64,000 nucleotides of DNA from the NCBI GenBank assembly GCA_045531795.1, contig JAZSET010000028.1:5757-69756 (forward strand). The letters run 5' to 3'. Position 1 is the stretch's first letter; each line of letters opens with the position of its first letter. A program made the position numbers and the translations under genes. Below are positions 7,960 through 16,633 of this stretch, in pieces. Origin of the DNA: UBA4717 sp045531795 (GTDB taxonomy: Bacteria > Bacillota > Clostridia > Oscillospirales > CAG-272). The notes under the pieces are model-generated. The model made no database searches. It was not told the DNA's origin and saw only the letters and a list, made by a program, of their open reading frames with translations.

Positions 7960-10218
7960 ATGATTATAGAAAAAATACAGATTGACAGCTTTGGTAACCT
8001 GCAGGATAAGTGCATCGAGCTTTCAAACGGCGTAAATATAATCGAGGGAGCCAATGAGTCGGGCAAATCAACCATTGCAGCATTTATAAGATTTGTTTTT
8101 TACGGACTTTCAAACAAGAGCATTGATAAAGGTATAAGTGAAAGAGACAGATATATAAACTGGAACACAGGCTCTGCGGGAGGGTTTATTGAGCTTTCCG
8201 ATGCCGGAGGCAGGTACCGTGTAGAGCGCACAATGATAGTTTCAAGTGCGGGAAGTGACGGCAAGAAGGCATATAGAGAGGGCGTACAGATTGTTGATTT
8301 GTCAAACAACTCTCCCGTCAAGGGAGAAACAAATCCCGGGGAATATTTTTTCGGTGTGGACAAGGAATTGTTTGAAAAGACGGCTTTTGTCAGTCAGCTT
8401 ACTGGAACTAAAGTTGACGGAAGTAAACTTCTCGAAAATATTGAGAATATTTTGTTTTCCGCAAGTGAAAACATAAATATTACAAAGGCGCTTAAAAAAC
8501 TTGATGCTTCACGAGTGCTGCTTTTACATAAAAACGGTGGCGGCGGAAAGATTTTTGAGCTTGAAACAAAGGCGGCAGCATTTGAAGCAAAGCTTGAGGA
8601 TGCAAAAAGAATAAGTGAGGAAATTTTAAATACAGAAAGCTCACTCAGAGAAGCGAAAAACGGCCTGGAATCGGCACTGAAAAAGAGAGACAAGCTGAAG
8701 TGTGAAATAAAGGGATTTGAAAATTCCGCTGTACTTGCGCTGTTTGATAAGCTCCATTCATTTGAAAAAAGCATTGATGGGTCAAAGGGGAAATTGGCAC
8801 AAATTATTGAAAAATACACGGTTGATAACTTCTTCCCTGACGAATCTTATTTAAAGGAGCTTGAAAAAGCGATAGATGAACTTGAAACTGCACGCAACGA
8901 GGGCGCTCTTATAGAAAAAGAACTTGAAGCGGCAAGGGCTCAGTCGGCACTTAACGAACAAAGCAACTCATCAGAGGAAGAACTTGAAAGAATAAAGGAA
9001 ACATATCAAGGAATCCTTGCGGGAAAGCACACAAATACCGTTATGGCGACAGTATTTGCAATAATAGCTTTTGTTTTCGTTTCTGTTGCGTTTGCAGGCA
9101 TATACTTTGATATTGCAGCAGATATCGGGAAAATACTTTTGTTTTCTGCGGCTCTGCCTCTTGTGCTATTTGTTGTTTTTCTTTCGCTTTCTTTATCAAA
9201 AGCCGGAAAGCTCAAAGTCTTTTTGAAAAGCTACGGTGTATCTGATAAAGCGCGCTTTGAGGAATTTCTGAAAGCAAAAGAAACAGAAAGCAGAAAAAGC
9301 GAAGATCTTGTTTGGGCAGTTGAAAACAAGCATAAAAACGCACTCGAAAGAACTGCTTCGGCAGAGAACAAGGTAAAAGAAGCAAACTGTTGGCGGTATG
9401 TCAGCGATCCGGAAGAAAATCTGAAAGCAGCTATTGTTGCAAATGCCGAGGCGACTGACGCAAAGGCTGAATATGATAAGCTTTGTGAGATGAAGTCAAT
9501 GCTTGAGAAACAGCTTGAGATGCATAATGAAGCAGAATTAAGAGAAAGTTTTGAAGGTATGATCTCCGTATCAGATGTAAATGCCGCAAATGTCGGAGAG
9601 AAACGACGGGAGTATGAGTTCTACGACAAAGCGTCAGAAACGCTTGACAGTCGTATACATGAGCTTGAAAAAACTCTTGCGTCGCTGTATCCCCAGGCAG
9701 AAAACCCTGCACGGATTGCCGAAAAGATAGAGCTTGCAAAGAGTGTAGCAAAGGAATACAGAAAAAAGCACGCAGCATACCTGCTTGCATACTCAAAAAT
9801 CGAGGAAGCAGGGGACAGTATGCGTGACAGCATATCTCCAAAGCTTGCGGACTTTACAAGCAAGATAATGAGCGAGCTTACATGTGGCAAATATTCTGAA
9901 ATCGGAATAAACTCAGACTTAAAGGTGACGGTGCGTACAGAGAGTGGTATGCGAGAGCTTGAATATTTAAGCGCAGGTACCCAGGATATAGTATATGTGA
10001 GCCTGAGACTTGCACTTATAAATACGCTTTTCAGGAAAAATTCACCGCCGGTTATCTTTGACGAAAGTTTTTCGAGACTTGATGATACAAGACTCTGGGA
10101 AATGCTCAACCTATTGAATCTTACAAGCAAGAGCACGCAAAGCATACTTTTGACATCTAACTCGAGGGAAACTCATCTTGCAAAGGAACTTTCAAGTATT
10201 TCTGACATTAAAATCTGA
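7960..10218 (+). CDS. YhaN/SbcC-like AAA ATPase with membrane hairpin in its coiled coil
   Basis: A 752-residue SMC/Rad50-like ATPase. The N-terminal half-site has GANESGKSTIAAFIRFVFYG (about 32-51); the C-terminal half has signature LSAGTQDIVYVSLRLAL and Walker B PPVIFDESFSRLDD. Coiled coil fills about 190-345 and 425-640. Two hydrophobic stretches lie in the middle (about 360-378 and 392-412), where Rad50 would have its zinc hook, so the coiled-coil tip is probably anchored in the membrane. This fits B. subtilis YhaN. It is the predicted partner of the upstream phosphoesterase. GAAAGCGG lies before ATG 7960. Confidence 0.87.
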   Translation: MIIEKIQIDSFGNLQDKCIELSNGVNIIEGANESGKSTIAAFIRFVFYGLSNKSIDKGISERDRYINWNTGSAGGFIELSDAGGRYRVERTMIVSSAGSDGKKAYREGVQIVDLSNNSPVKGETNPGEYFFGVDKELFEKTAFVSQLTGTKVDGSKLLENIENILFSASENINITKALKKLDASRVLLLHKNGGGGKIFELETKAAAFEAKLEDAKRISEEILNTESSLREAKNGLESALKKRDKLKCEIKGFENSAVLALFDKLHSFEKSIDGSKGKLAQIIEKYTVDNFFPDESYLKELEKAIDELETARNEGALIEKELEAARAQSALNEQSNSSEEELERIKETYQGILAGKHTNTVMATVFAIIAFVFVSVAFAGIYFDIAADIGKILLFSAALPLVLFVVFLSLSLSKAGKLKVFLKSYGVSDKARFEEFLKAKETESRKSEDLVWAVENKHKNALERTASAENKVKEANCWRYVSDPEENLKAAIVANAEATDAKAEYDKLCEMKSMLEKQLEMHNEAELRESFEGMISVSDVNAANVGEKRREYEFYDKASETLDSRIHELEKTLASLYPQAENPARIAEKIELAKSVAKEYRKKHAAYLLAYSKIEEAGDSMRDSISPKLADFTSKIMSELTCGKYSEIGINSDLKVTVRTESGMRELEYLSAGTQDIVYVSLRLALINTLFRKNSPPVIFDESFSRLDDTRLWEMLNLLNLTSKSTQSILLTSNSRETHLAKELSSISDIKI

Positions 10219-10256
10219 TAAAAAACACATATTGTGAAAAAATTAGCAAAAAACTA

Positions 10257-10285
10257 TTGACAAACTGAAAATAATTTGATATAAT
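10257..10285 (+). promoter_or_regulatory. SigA-type promoter of the glycine riboswitch transcript
   Basis: TTGACA (10257-10262), 17-base spacer, TATAAT (10280-10285), about 25 bases before the riboswitch. Confidence 0.85.
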
Positions 10286-10311
10286 TTCAGCCATAATAGA
10301 AAAGCTAAGTG

Positions 10312-10476
10312 ATAAATGCAGAAAAAAGTCAAATGACTTACCGAAGAAGTAAAACTTTCAGGTGCCGTGAAACGGTAGAGACTGCATTTTGATAGCTCTC
10401 TGGAGAATCCCGCTTACGGGTGCCGAAGGTGCAAAGAAGCAATAGCTTCCAATCTCTCAGGCAAAAGGACAGAGTG
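10312..10476 (+). ncRNA. Tandem glycine riboswitch
   Basis: Two consecutive glycine aptamers. Aptamer 1 is closed by AAATGCAG (10314-10321) with CTGCATTT (10382-10389) and contains ACTTACCGAAGAAGTAAAA and CAGGTGCCGTGAAACGG. Aptamer 2 (about 10395-10475) has the family hallmarks GGTGCCGAAGGTGCAA and CTCTCAGGCAAAAGGACAGA. A terminator hairpin follows and the next gene is an amino acid:cation symporter, so glycine most likely switches termination ahead of the transporter. The direction of the switch cannot be read with certainty. Confidence 0.92.
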
Positions 10477-10520
10477 AAAATCAACCGTTACAGGTGTTTT
10501 TTGTGTTTTGTCTTAAAGTA

Positions 10521-10548
10521 AGCCGTTCTCTCGGGAGAACGGCTTTTA
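10521..10548 (+). terminator. Terminator hairpin of the riboswitch expression platform
   Basis: AGCCGTTCTC (10521-10530) pairs with GAGAACGGCT (10535-10544), then TTTT. It lies between the glycine aptamers and the symporter start, so it is the expression platform. Confidence 0.85.
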
Positions 10549-10581
10549 TATTTATATTTTTTGAAAGGATGGTTTATAACC

Positions 10582-12117
10582 ATGACACAGTTTTTAGAAG
10601 CAGTCACCAAATATAACAACGAAGTAAATGCCGTTGTTTGGGGTGCACTCGGACTTGTGCTTCTTATTGGAACAGGTATTTTAACCACAGTGCTTACAAA
10701 GTTTTTCCAGGTGAGCCATATCGGTCTTTGGTGGAAGAATACGATAGGAAGTCTTTTTAAGAAGGATGTAATCGGACATTCCAAGGACAAGAAATCAATT
10801 TCGCCTTTCCAGGCGCTCTGTACAGCGCTTGCCGCAACAATAGGTGTTGGTAACATTGCCGGCGTTGCAGCGGCTATATGTGTTGGTGGCCCCGGAGCAG
10901 TATTCTGGATGTGGGTTGCCGCTTTCTTTGGTATGATGACAAACTATTCAGAAAATGTTCTTGGACTTTACTATCGTCGCAGAAATGCAAACGGCGAATG
11001 GTCGGGTGGAGCAATGTACTATTTAAGAGACGGCTTAGGCTCTTATAAGGGTTGCAAATGGATAGGAAAGATCCTCGCAGTTTTATTCTGTATTTTTACA
11101 CTTCTTGCTTCATTTGGTATTGGAGCTATGGGACAGATTAACAAGATTGTTATCAATGTTACATCTGCGTTCAACATCAATGCACTTTCATCGGTCGAGG
11201 TGTTTGACGGTGTTTCCCTTTATTCTGTAATACTCGGCGCAGTTCTTGTTATAATTGCAGCTCTTATCACACTCGGTGGACTTAAGAGAATCGCATCCTT
11301 TGCAGAAAAGGTAGTACCTTTTATGGTAGTACTTTTTGTTGCAGGAAGCCTTGTGCTTATCGGTGTAAATTACGCCGGAATCCTTCCTGCTTTCAAGGCG
11401 ATCTTTACTTATGCGTTCAGCCTTGAGGCAGTAGCCGGAGGTACTCTCGGTGCATTCATTTCAACTGTAGTACAGCAGGGCTTCAAGAGAGGTGTATTTT
11501 CTAACGAGGCAGGTCTCGGCTCTTCGGTTATGGTTCACTCGAACTCTAACATCAAGGAGCCTGTAAAGCAGGGTATGTGGGGTATCTTCGAGGTGTTTGC
11601 GGATACAATGATCGTTTGTACTATCACAGCACTTGTAGTTCTCACCTCCGGACTTTACGATCTCTCAAGCCTCTCACTCGCAGAGGGTGTTACAGACGCA
11701 ACTCTCGTAGCACAGGCATTTGACTCGGTATTTGGTTTTGGCATAGGTCTTGGAGCTAAGTTTGTTGCAATTGCAATTGCACTCTTTGCTTTCACAACAG
11801 TTCTCGGCTGGGATCATTATGGTTCAAAGGCTTGGGAATATCTCTTTGGTGCAAAGACAACAAACATATACAAGGTAATTCACCTTGTTACTATATTTAT
11901 GGGTGCAGTACTTACTTCCAGCCTTGCGTGGGATATCTCCGATACATTCAATGGACTTATGATGATACCTAACCTTATTGGTGTTATTGCTCTTTCGGGA
12001 CTTGTTATGAAGATAACCAAAAACTATATCGACAGAGAAGTTAAGAAAAAAGATGTAAAGCCTGTTCGCTCGGCGTTTGAGGACATTGAAAAGGAATACG
12101 ACAAAAATAACGACTAA
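10582..12117 (+). CDS. Alanine/glycine:cation symporter (AGCS family)
   Basis: A 511-residue multi-pass membrane transporter of the AGCS (SSS-like AlsT/AgcS/DagA) family, importing alanine or glycine with Na+ or H+. Signatures include ATIGVGNIAGVAAAICVGGPGAVFW-type segments (about residues 88-115), MTNYSEN, GGAMYYLRDGLG, and FSNEAGLGSS. About ten hydrophobic segments are visible; the C-terminus is charged. ATG 10582 is chosen because AAAGGA lies 12 bases upstream; a TTG 21 bases earlier has no ribosome site. Control by the upstream tandem glycine riboswitch argues that glycine is a substrate or signal. Confidence 0.92.
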   Translation: MTQFLEAVTKYNNEVNAVVWGALGLVLLIGTGILTTVLTKFFQVSHIGLWWKNTIGSLFKKDVIGHSKDKKSISPFQALCTALAATIGVGNIAGVAAAICVGGPGAVFWMWVAAFFGMMTNYSENVLGLYYRRRNANGEWSGGAMYYLRDGLGSYKGCKWIGKILAVLFCIFTLLASFGIGAMGQINKIVINVTSAFNINALSSVEVFDGVSLYSVILGAVLVIIAALITLGGLKRIASFAEKVVPFMVVLFVAGSLVLIGVNYAGILPAFKAIFTYAFSLEAVAGGTLGAFISTVVQQGFKRGVFSNEAGLGSSVMVHSNSNIKEPVKQGMWGIFEVFADTMIVCTITALVVLTSGLYDLSSLSLAEGVTDATLVAQAFDSVFGFGIGLGAKFVAIAIALFAFTTVLGWDHYGSKAWEYLFGAKTTNIYKVIHLVTIFMGAVLTSSLAWDISDTFNGLMMIPNLIGVIALSGLVMKITKNYIDREVKKKDVKPVRSAFEDIEKEYDKNND

Positions 12118-12141
12118 TATCCTATAATCGCTTTGTAAAAG

Positions 12142-12180
12142 CCACATGGCACACCTTTTGGTGTGCCATGTGGTATTTTA
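12142..12180 (+). terminator. Terminator of the symporter gene
   Basis: CCACATGGCACACC and its complement at about 12160-12173 form a 14-bp stem followed by a T-rich run. Confidence 0.85.
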
Positions 12181-12231
12181 TAGGGTTTTGCGAAATATGG
12201 TACAGCATAAGTTGTAAACACAATATGGGTG

Positions 12232-12268
12232 TAAAAAATGAACGGAGCACGGGTTAAGTGCTCCGTAT
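12232..12268 (-). terminator. Terminator of the PLP-enzyme gene
   Basis: CGGAGCAC (12243-12250) and GTGCTCCG (12258-12265) form the stem; on the minus strand the run TTCATTTTTT follows. Confidence 0.7.
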
Positions 12269-12272
12269 ATTT

Positions 12273-13520
12273 TTATTTAACGTTAAGTACGCGCTCTGCT
12301 GCAGCTAAAATACCAAGCTTTCCTGCTTCAAATGTAAGTCCGCCCTGCATATATACAGGATAAGGAGCTTTTACAGGAGCATCAGCCGATAATTCAATGG
12401 AGGAGCCTGAGGTAAATGCGCCTGCCGCCATAATAACCTTATCGGCATATCCGGGCATATCCCAGGGCATCGGAGCAACGAAGGAGTCAACGGGAGACGC
12501 ACTCTGTATGCCACCGCAGAAAGCAATAAGCTTTTCTTCGCTTCCGAGTCTTACAATTTGGATTATATCACTGCGCTTTTGTGTATACGAGGGTTCGCAT
12601 TCATAACCGAGCGATTCGAATACATAAGCGGCATAATGTGCAGTTTTTATAGCCTGTGCAACAATGTGAGGAGCCATAAAGAAGCCCTTGTACATATTCT
12701 TAGTGTTGCCAAGAGTAGCACCGCACTCAAGACCGATTCCGACGCAGGACCATCTGTATGCTGCAAGCTCAACGGCGCGTGCAGTACCTGCTATGTATCC
12801 TCCGCTTTCTGCCATTCCGCCTCCGGGATTTTTGATAAGTGAGCCGATTATCATATCTGCACCAACACTTGTAGGCTCTCTGTCTTCAACAAATTCACCG
12901 TAGCAGTTGTCAACAACAACATAAGCATCTGATAAAGACTTTGAAAGCTTAACAATTTCACCAATCTGTGAAACTGTAAGGGTAGGTCTTATCATATATC
13001 CTTTTGAGCGCTGAATAAATACAACCTTTACCTTTTTGCCGTATTTCTTTAATGCGTTTTCAATTCCCTCAAAGTCAATGTCGCCGTTCTCTTTAAGGGT
13101 TACTTCCTTGTATTCGATTCCGAAATCTGCAAGTGAGCCGTTACCAGATTCTCCTCTGAGACCGATTACCTCCTCAAGAGTATCGTAAGGTTTGCCTGTT
13201 ACGGAAAGCATAATGTCGCCCGGTCTGAGAAGGGAAGTAAGACCGATAGAGAGCGCATGAGTGCCGTTTACGATGTTGTGGCGTACAAATGCTGCCTCTG
13301 CATCAAAAACTTTTGCATAAATCCTGTCAAGCGTATCTCTGCCCTTGTCATCGTAGCCGTAACCGCTTGTAGGCGCAAAATGCGATTCGCTTACTTTGAA
13401 TTCCCTGAATGCATCCATTACTTTTACTGTGTTTTTGAAAGAAATGTTGTCTATTTCAGCAAAAATGTCCGCAAGTGCCACATTTGACTGCGCGTCAATT
13501 TTTTCAAGAATATTGTTCAT
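12273..13520 (-). CDS. Cys/Met gamma-lyase-like PLP enzyme (aluminium-resistance family)
   Basis: A 415-residue fold-type I PLP enzyme of the family annotated as methionine gamma-lyase-like or 'cystathionine beta-lyase involved in aluminium resistance' (COG4100). Markers are SGYGYDDKGRDTLDRIYAKVF near residue 55, FVRHNIVNGTHALS (about 80-93, phosphate-side), the VVDNCYGEF cofactor Asp region and SLIKNPGGG, where Lys should carry PLP. The true substrate is not settled for the family. AGGAG lies 8 bases before ATG 13520. It stands alone. Confidence 0.82.
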   Translation of the reverse strand: MNNILEKIDAQSNVALADIFAEIDNISFKNTVKVMDAFREFKVSESHFAPTSGYGYDDKGRDTLDRIYAKVFDAEAAFVRHNIVNGTHALSIGLTSLLRPGDIMLSVTGKPYDTLEEVIGLRGESGNGSLADFGIEYKEVTLKENGDIDFEGIENALKKYGKKVKVVFIQRSKGYMIRPTLTVSQIGEIVKLSKSLSDAYVVVDNCYGEFVEDREPTSVGADMIIGSLIKNPGGGMAESGGYIAGTARAVELAAYRWSCVGIGLECGATLGNTKNMYKGFFMAPHIVAQAIKTAHYAAYVFESLGYECEPSYTQKRSDIIQIVRLGSEEKLIAFCGGIQSASPVDSFVAPMPWDMPGYADKVIMAAGAFTSGSSIELSADAPVKAPYPVYMQGGLTFEAGKLGILAAAERVLNVK

Positions 13521-13923
13521 TTTAATTCTCCTGTTTATTTCTCATTGCAATAAAACTATATAATAATTACTTTCTTTATAGTATATCATATTGAAATTGG
13601 TTTTGCAAGAATCAACAACAAAGATTGGCAAAAAAATAATGTAATAAAAACAAATATGCGAAACATAATAATACCACGACGATAAAAGTTCACAAAAGAT
13701 GCTTAAAAAGTTTTATTGTTTGGCACAAAAAGCAAAGAATCAATAAAAATTGGCAGTAATAAAAGGACAACTCCGGTTAACAATAATAGCAGAGTCAAAA
13801 AGGCTCTGATTTAGCAGGCCGGTGCGCAATGCGACCGATGAAAATTTGTCGGAGAGCTTGATGCAAGGGTCGATAAAATAGATAAAAATAATAAAAAGAA
13901 ACTAATTATTAAGGAGAAAAACA
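13521..13923 (+). other. Gene-free leader region before ssp with possible structured RNA
   Basis: This 400-base gap has no gene. 13521-13620 holds the promoter area of the minus-strand PLP-enzyme gene. 13790-13872 could fold: CAGAG (13790-13794)/CTCTG (13804-13808), CCGA (13835-13838)/TCGG (13849-13852), and CGACC (13832-13836)/GGTCG (13868-13872); the last two exclude one another. I do not recognise a known riboswitch class. Confidence 0.4.
13641..13670 (+). promoter_or_regulatory. Possible SigG-type promoter of ssp
   Basis: CATAATA at 13664-13670 matches the SigG/SigF -10 consensus; GTAATA 17-18 bases upstream is a weak -35. Known alpha/beta-type ssp genes are SigG-dependent. It would give a leader of about 245 bases. 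The -35 fit is poor. Confidence 0.3.
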
Positions 13924-14124
13924 ATGGCTACAAATAAGGCACTTGTTCCTGAAGCAAAGGAAGCACTTGAAAAGTTTAAGATGGAAGCAGCAGGTGAGGT
14001 TGGTGTAACACTCAAGCAGGGTTACAACGGTGACCTCACATCTCGTCAGGCCGGATCTATTGGCGGTCAGATGGTTAAGAAGATGATCGAAAAGTACGAA
14101 AACGATATTAAGAACAGCAAATAA
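13924..14124 (+). CDS. Small acid-soluble spore protein, alpha/beta type
   Basis: A 66-residue alpha/beta-type SASP. Both family signatures are present: KMEAAGEVGV (the GPR protease cleavage region, KFKxExAxExG) near residues 20-28 and the glycine-rich LTSRQAGSIGGQMVKKMI in the second half. These proteins coat spore DNA, protecting it from UV and heat, and are degraded at germination. AAGGAG lies 8 bases before ATG 13924. It marks the organism as an endospore former; spoIIID follows directly. Confidence 0.95.
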   Translation: MATNKALVPEAKEALEKFKMEAAGEVGVTLKQGYNGDLTSRQAGSIGGQMVKKMIEKYENDIKNSK

Positions 14125-14141
14125 GTAAGCTTTCAGTGTTA

Positions 14142-14172
14142 CCGCCGTAATAACGGCGGAAACTTTGTTTTT
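14142..14172 (+). terminator. Terminator of ssp
   Basis: CCGCCGT (14142-14148) pairs with ACGGCGG (14153-14159), followed by a T-rich run (AAACTTTGTTTTT). Confidence 0.7.
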
Positions 14173-14176
14173 GAGA

Positions 14177-14205
14177 GTATAAATACCTTTTTGAAATCAT
14201 ATTGT
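14177..14205 (+). promoter_or_regulatory. Possible SigE-type promoter of spoIIID
   Basis: GTATAAA (14177-14183), 14-base spacer, CATATTGT (14198-14205) resembles the mother-cell SigE consensus. In B. subtilis spoIIID is SigE-dependent. It lies about 30 bases before the start codon. Confidence 0.4.
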
Positions 14206-14236
14206 TTATTGAATATTGATTTTCGAGGTGATTATA

Positions 14237-14506
14237 TTGAAGGATTACATAAACAAACGGGTAATTACTCTTGCTGAGTATATTCTGGAAAACAGAGCAA
14301 CTGTGCGCAGTGCCGCCAAAAGTTTTGGGATATCAAAATCAACCGTACACAAGGATGTCAGCGAGCGGCTTAAAAGATTAGACAGACCCTTGTATGAGGA
14401 GCTTAAAAAGCTTCTTGAGATTAACAAAGCGCAGAGACACATAAGAGGCGGAGAGGCGACAAGACAAAAATATGCCACTATGAATTTGCATAAAATCAAG
14501 GGCTGA
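14237..14506 (+). CDS. spoIIID: Stage III sporulation regulator SpoIIID
   Basis: An 89-residue mother-cell DNA-binding protein. It aligns end to end with SpoIIID: KDYINKR at the start, helix-turn-helix TVRSAAKSFGISKSTVHKDV (about 28-47), then HIRGGEATRQKY. TTG 14237 is chosen because GAGGTG lies 6 bases upstream and the protein then begins like B. subtilis SpoIIID; the frame extends 21 bases further upstream without support. SpoIIID switches mother-cell genes on and off after SigE. It follows the SASP gene, a forespore gene, from its own promoter. Confidence 0.93.
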   Translation: MKDYINKRVITLAEYILENRATVRSAAKSFGISKSTVHKDVSERLKRLDRPLYEELKKLLEINKAQRHIRGGEATRQKYATMNLHKIKG

Positions 14507-14649
14507 TATTTGTGCCAAATCAATAAAACGGCAAAGCCGGATTTTGAAAGAAAAGAGAGATTGGTTGTAACAATTAACAGTATTGTAAAAGTCTGTTTAG
14601 CAAATATTACCAAAAAGTGTTATTAAATTCTGGTATTTTGAAAAAACCC

Positions 14650-14678
14650 TTTACTTTGTGGCTTAAATGTTATATAAT
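14650..14678 (+). promoter_or_regulatory. SigA-type promoter of recQ
   Basis: TTTACT (14650-14655), 17-base spacer, TATAAT (14673-14678), about 100 bases before recQ. Confidence 0.6.
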
Positions 14679-14775
14679 ACTATTGAAACATAATGATAAA
14701 TGGCTATCCCGGCATCGGTTTTTTGTACATAGTGCAAATACCTTTTGTTGAAAATGACTAAAGCGGAGTATTGAA

Positions 14776-16593
14776 ATGGTATCCCCTTATCTTGATTTAA
14801 GCACTCTTGATATAGAAAAAGAATTAAAAAGATACTTTGGTTACGACAGCTTCAGAGAGGGGCAGAAGGAAGTAATAAGGTCGGTGCTTGCCGGAAACGA
14901 TACTATGGCAGTAATGCCGACAGGTTCGGGCAAATCTATTTGTTATCAATTGCCGGCATTGATTTTTTCGGGGATAACACTTGTTGTTTCGCCATTGATT
15001 TCTTTGATGAGAGACCAGGTTGCTGCTCTTGGGGCGGCGGGGATCAAGGCGGCTTACATAAACAGCACACTTAGTTCAAAGCAATGCTCTCAGGTGTTTT
15101 CCAATGCTTCACGCGGTATGTACAAAATCATTTATGTTGCTCCCGAAAGACTTAACACGATGTCTTTTCTGGGTTTTGCGCAAAAGGTGGACATTTCGTT
15201 TATAGCAATAGACGAGGCTCACTGTGTCTCACAGTGGGGACATGATTTCAGACAAAGTTATCTGCTGATCAAGGATTTTGTAAAACAGTTGTCATCAAGG
15301 CCTGTTGTATGCGCATTAACGGCTACCGCGACCGTGCAGGTGAAAGAAGATATAAGCAAACTGCTTGAACTTCAGAATCCTGCAGTGTTCACTACGGGCT
15401 ACGACAGACCGGGGTTATATTTCGGTATAACTTCACCGGAGAACAAACTTTCCTATATACTTGATTTTATAAGACGCAGACCCGGCAAAGCCGGGATTAT
15501 ATATTGCGCCACAAGGAAAACCACGAATATTCTGTATACGGAGCTTGTGTCAAATGGAGTCAGTGCCGTTAAGTACCATGCAGGACTTACAGAGGTTGAA
15601 AGAAGCAAGGCGCAGGATGATTTTATTTATGACCGGTGTCGTGTTATTGTTGCGACAAACGCATTCGGCATGGGAATAGACAAGTCGAATGTTGCGTTTG
15701 TTATTCACTATAATATGCCTGCAAGTTTAGAGGCGTATTATCAGGAAGCAGGCAGGGCGGGCCGTGACGGCTCGGATGCTGAATGTGTGCTTTTGTATTC
15801 ATACGGTGATGTCAGACTAGCTCGTTATCTAATAGATATGCCGTCTCATTCAGACGGAGAAGAAACAAATCACGAGGAAGCGCTGAAAATTCGTGAAATT
15901 AACAGAAAAAAGCTTGACAGGATGGTTTCCTTTTGCAAGGCTTCAAGTTGCCTCAGGGCAAATATTTTGTCCTATTTCGGTGAAAACTACGGTAAGGATA
16001 ACTGTGCCAAATGCTCATACTGCCTGAGGAAGAATACGGCCGTAACTATTGATTCAACCGAGCTGATAGTCGGCAATCTCGTGTTAAAAACGGGCGGCAG
16101 ATATGGGAAAAATGCAGTAATAGACCTGCTTGCGGGGCGGATGACCGAAAAACTTGCAGGGCGAGGGTATGACAGACTTTTTGAATTCGGTGCATTAAGA
16201 CTGAACGACAAAAAGTCGATAAGAAGAATAATTGATGATATGATAGAGCACGGACTTTTGTATACTACCGACGGCGACTATCCGCTTTTAAAGGTAAGTG
16301 AAAAGTTTATTTGTGAAAGCGCAGACAAAAAGCCCGAAGTCGGTGTTCTGCACGTGCCAAAGACTGTAAAGGCGGATATTATTCTCATAAACGAACTTAA
16401 AAAATGGAGAAAAGAGCTTGCACAAAAGCTCGGTGTTCCGCCATACGTTATTTTGACCGATATGACCCTTAACATCATAGCCATAGAAAAGCCTGCCGAC
16501 GACAGAGAGCTTCTGAGGATTAAGGGTATTTCTGAAAAGAAAGCAGAAAAATACGGAAGAAGTATTATTTCAATAGTGAAAAAGTATAAATAA
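14776..16593 (+). CDS. recQ: ATP-dependent DNA helicase RecQ
   Basis: A 605-residue RecQ with all domains. The helicase core begins with the Q-motif-like YFGYDSFREGQKEVI, then Walker A MPTGSGKS (about 54-61), DEAH (about 152), SATAT-type ALTATAT and motif VI YYQEAGRAGRDG (about 318-329). The zinc-binding region CxxxxC...CAKCSYC follows (about 388-418), then a winged-helix RQC domain and a C-terminal HRDC domain (about 530-605). RecQ unwinds 3'-5' in recombination and fork repair. The glycogen cluster starts 40 bases downstream with no terminator visible, so read-through is possible. Confidence 0.94.
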   Translation: MVSPYLDLSTLDIEKELKRYFGYDSFREGQKEVIRSVLAGNDTMAVMPTGSGKSICYQLPALIFSGITLVVSPLISLMRDQVAALGAAGIKAAYINSTLSSKQCSQVFSNASRGMYKIIYVAPERLNTMSFLGFAQKVDISFIAIDEAHCVSQWGHDFRQSYLLIKDFVKQLSSRPVVCALTATATVQVKEDISKLLELQNPAVFTTGYDRPGLYFGITSPENKLSYILDFIRRRPGKAGIIYCATRKTTNILYTELVSNGVSAVKYHAGLTEVERSKAQDDFIYDRCRVIVATNAFGMGIDKSNVAFVIHYNMPASLEAYYQEAGRAGRDGSDAECVLLYSYGDVRLARYLIDMPSHSDGEETNHEEALKIREINRKKLDRMVSFCKASSCLRANILSYFGENYGKDNCAKCSYCLRKNTAVTIDSTELIVGNLVLKTGGRYGKNAVIDLLAGRMTEKLAGRGYDRLFEFGALRLNDKKSIRRIIDDMIEHGLLYTTDGDYPLLKVSEKFICESADKKPEVGVLHVPKTVKADIILINELKKWRKELAQKLGVPPYVILTDMTLNIIAIEKPADDRELLRIKGISEKKAEKYGRSIISIVKKYK

Positions 16594-16633
16594 TAGCCAT
16601 AGGCAAAAAATATAATGTTACGGAGGTGTAACT

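Noticed and set aside
14525..14545. GGCAAAGCC-like word resembling a c-di-GMP riboswitch core
   Set aside because: The second half of the aptamer and its stems are missing; it is a short chance hairpin.
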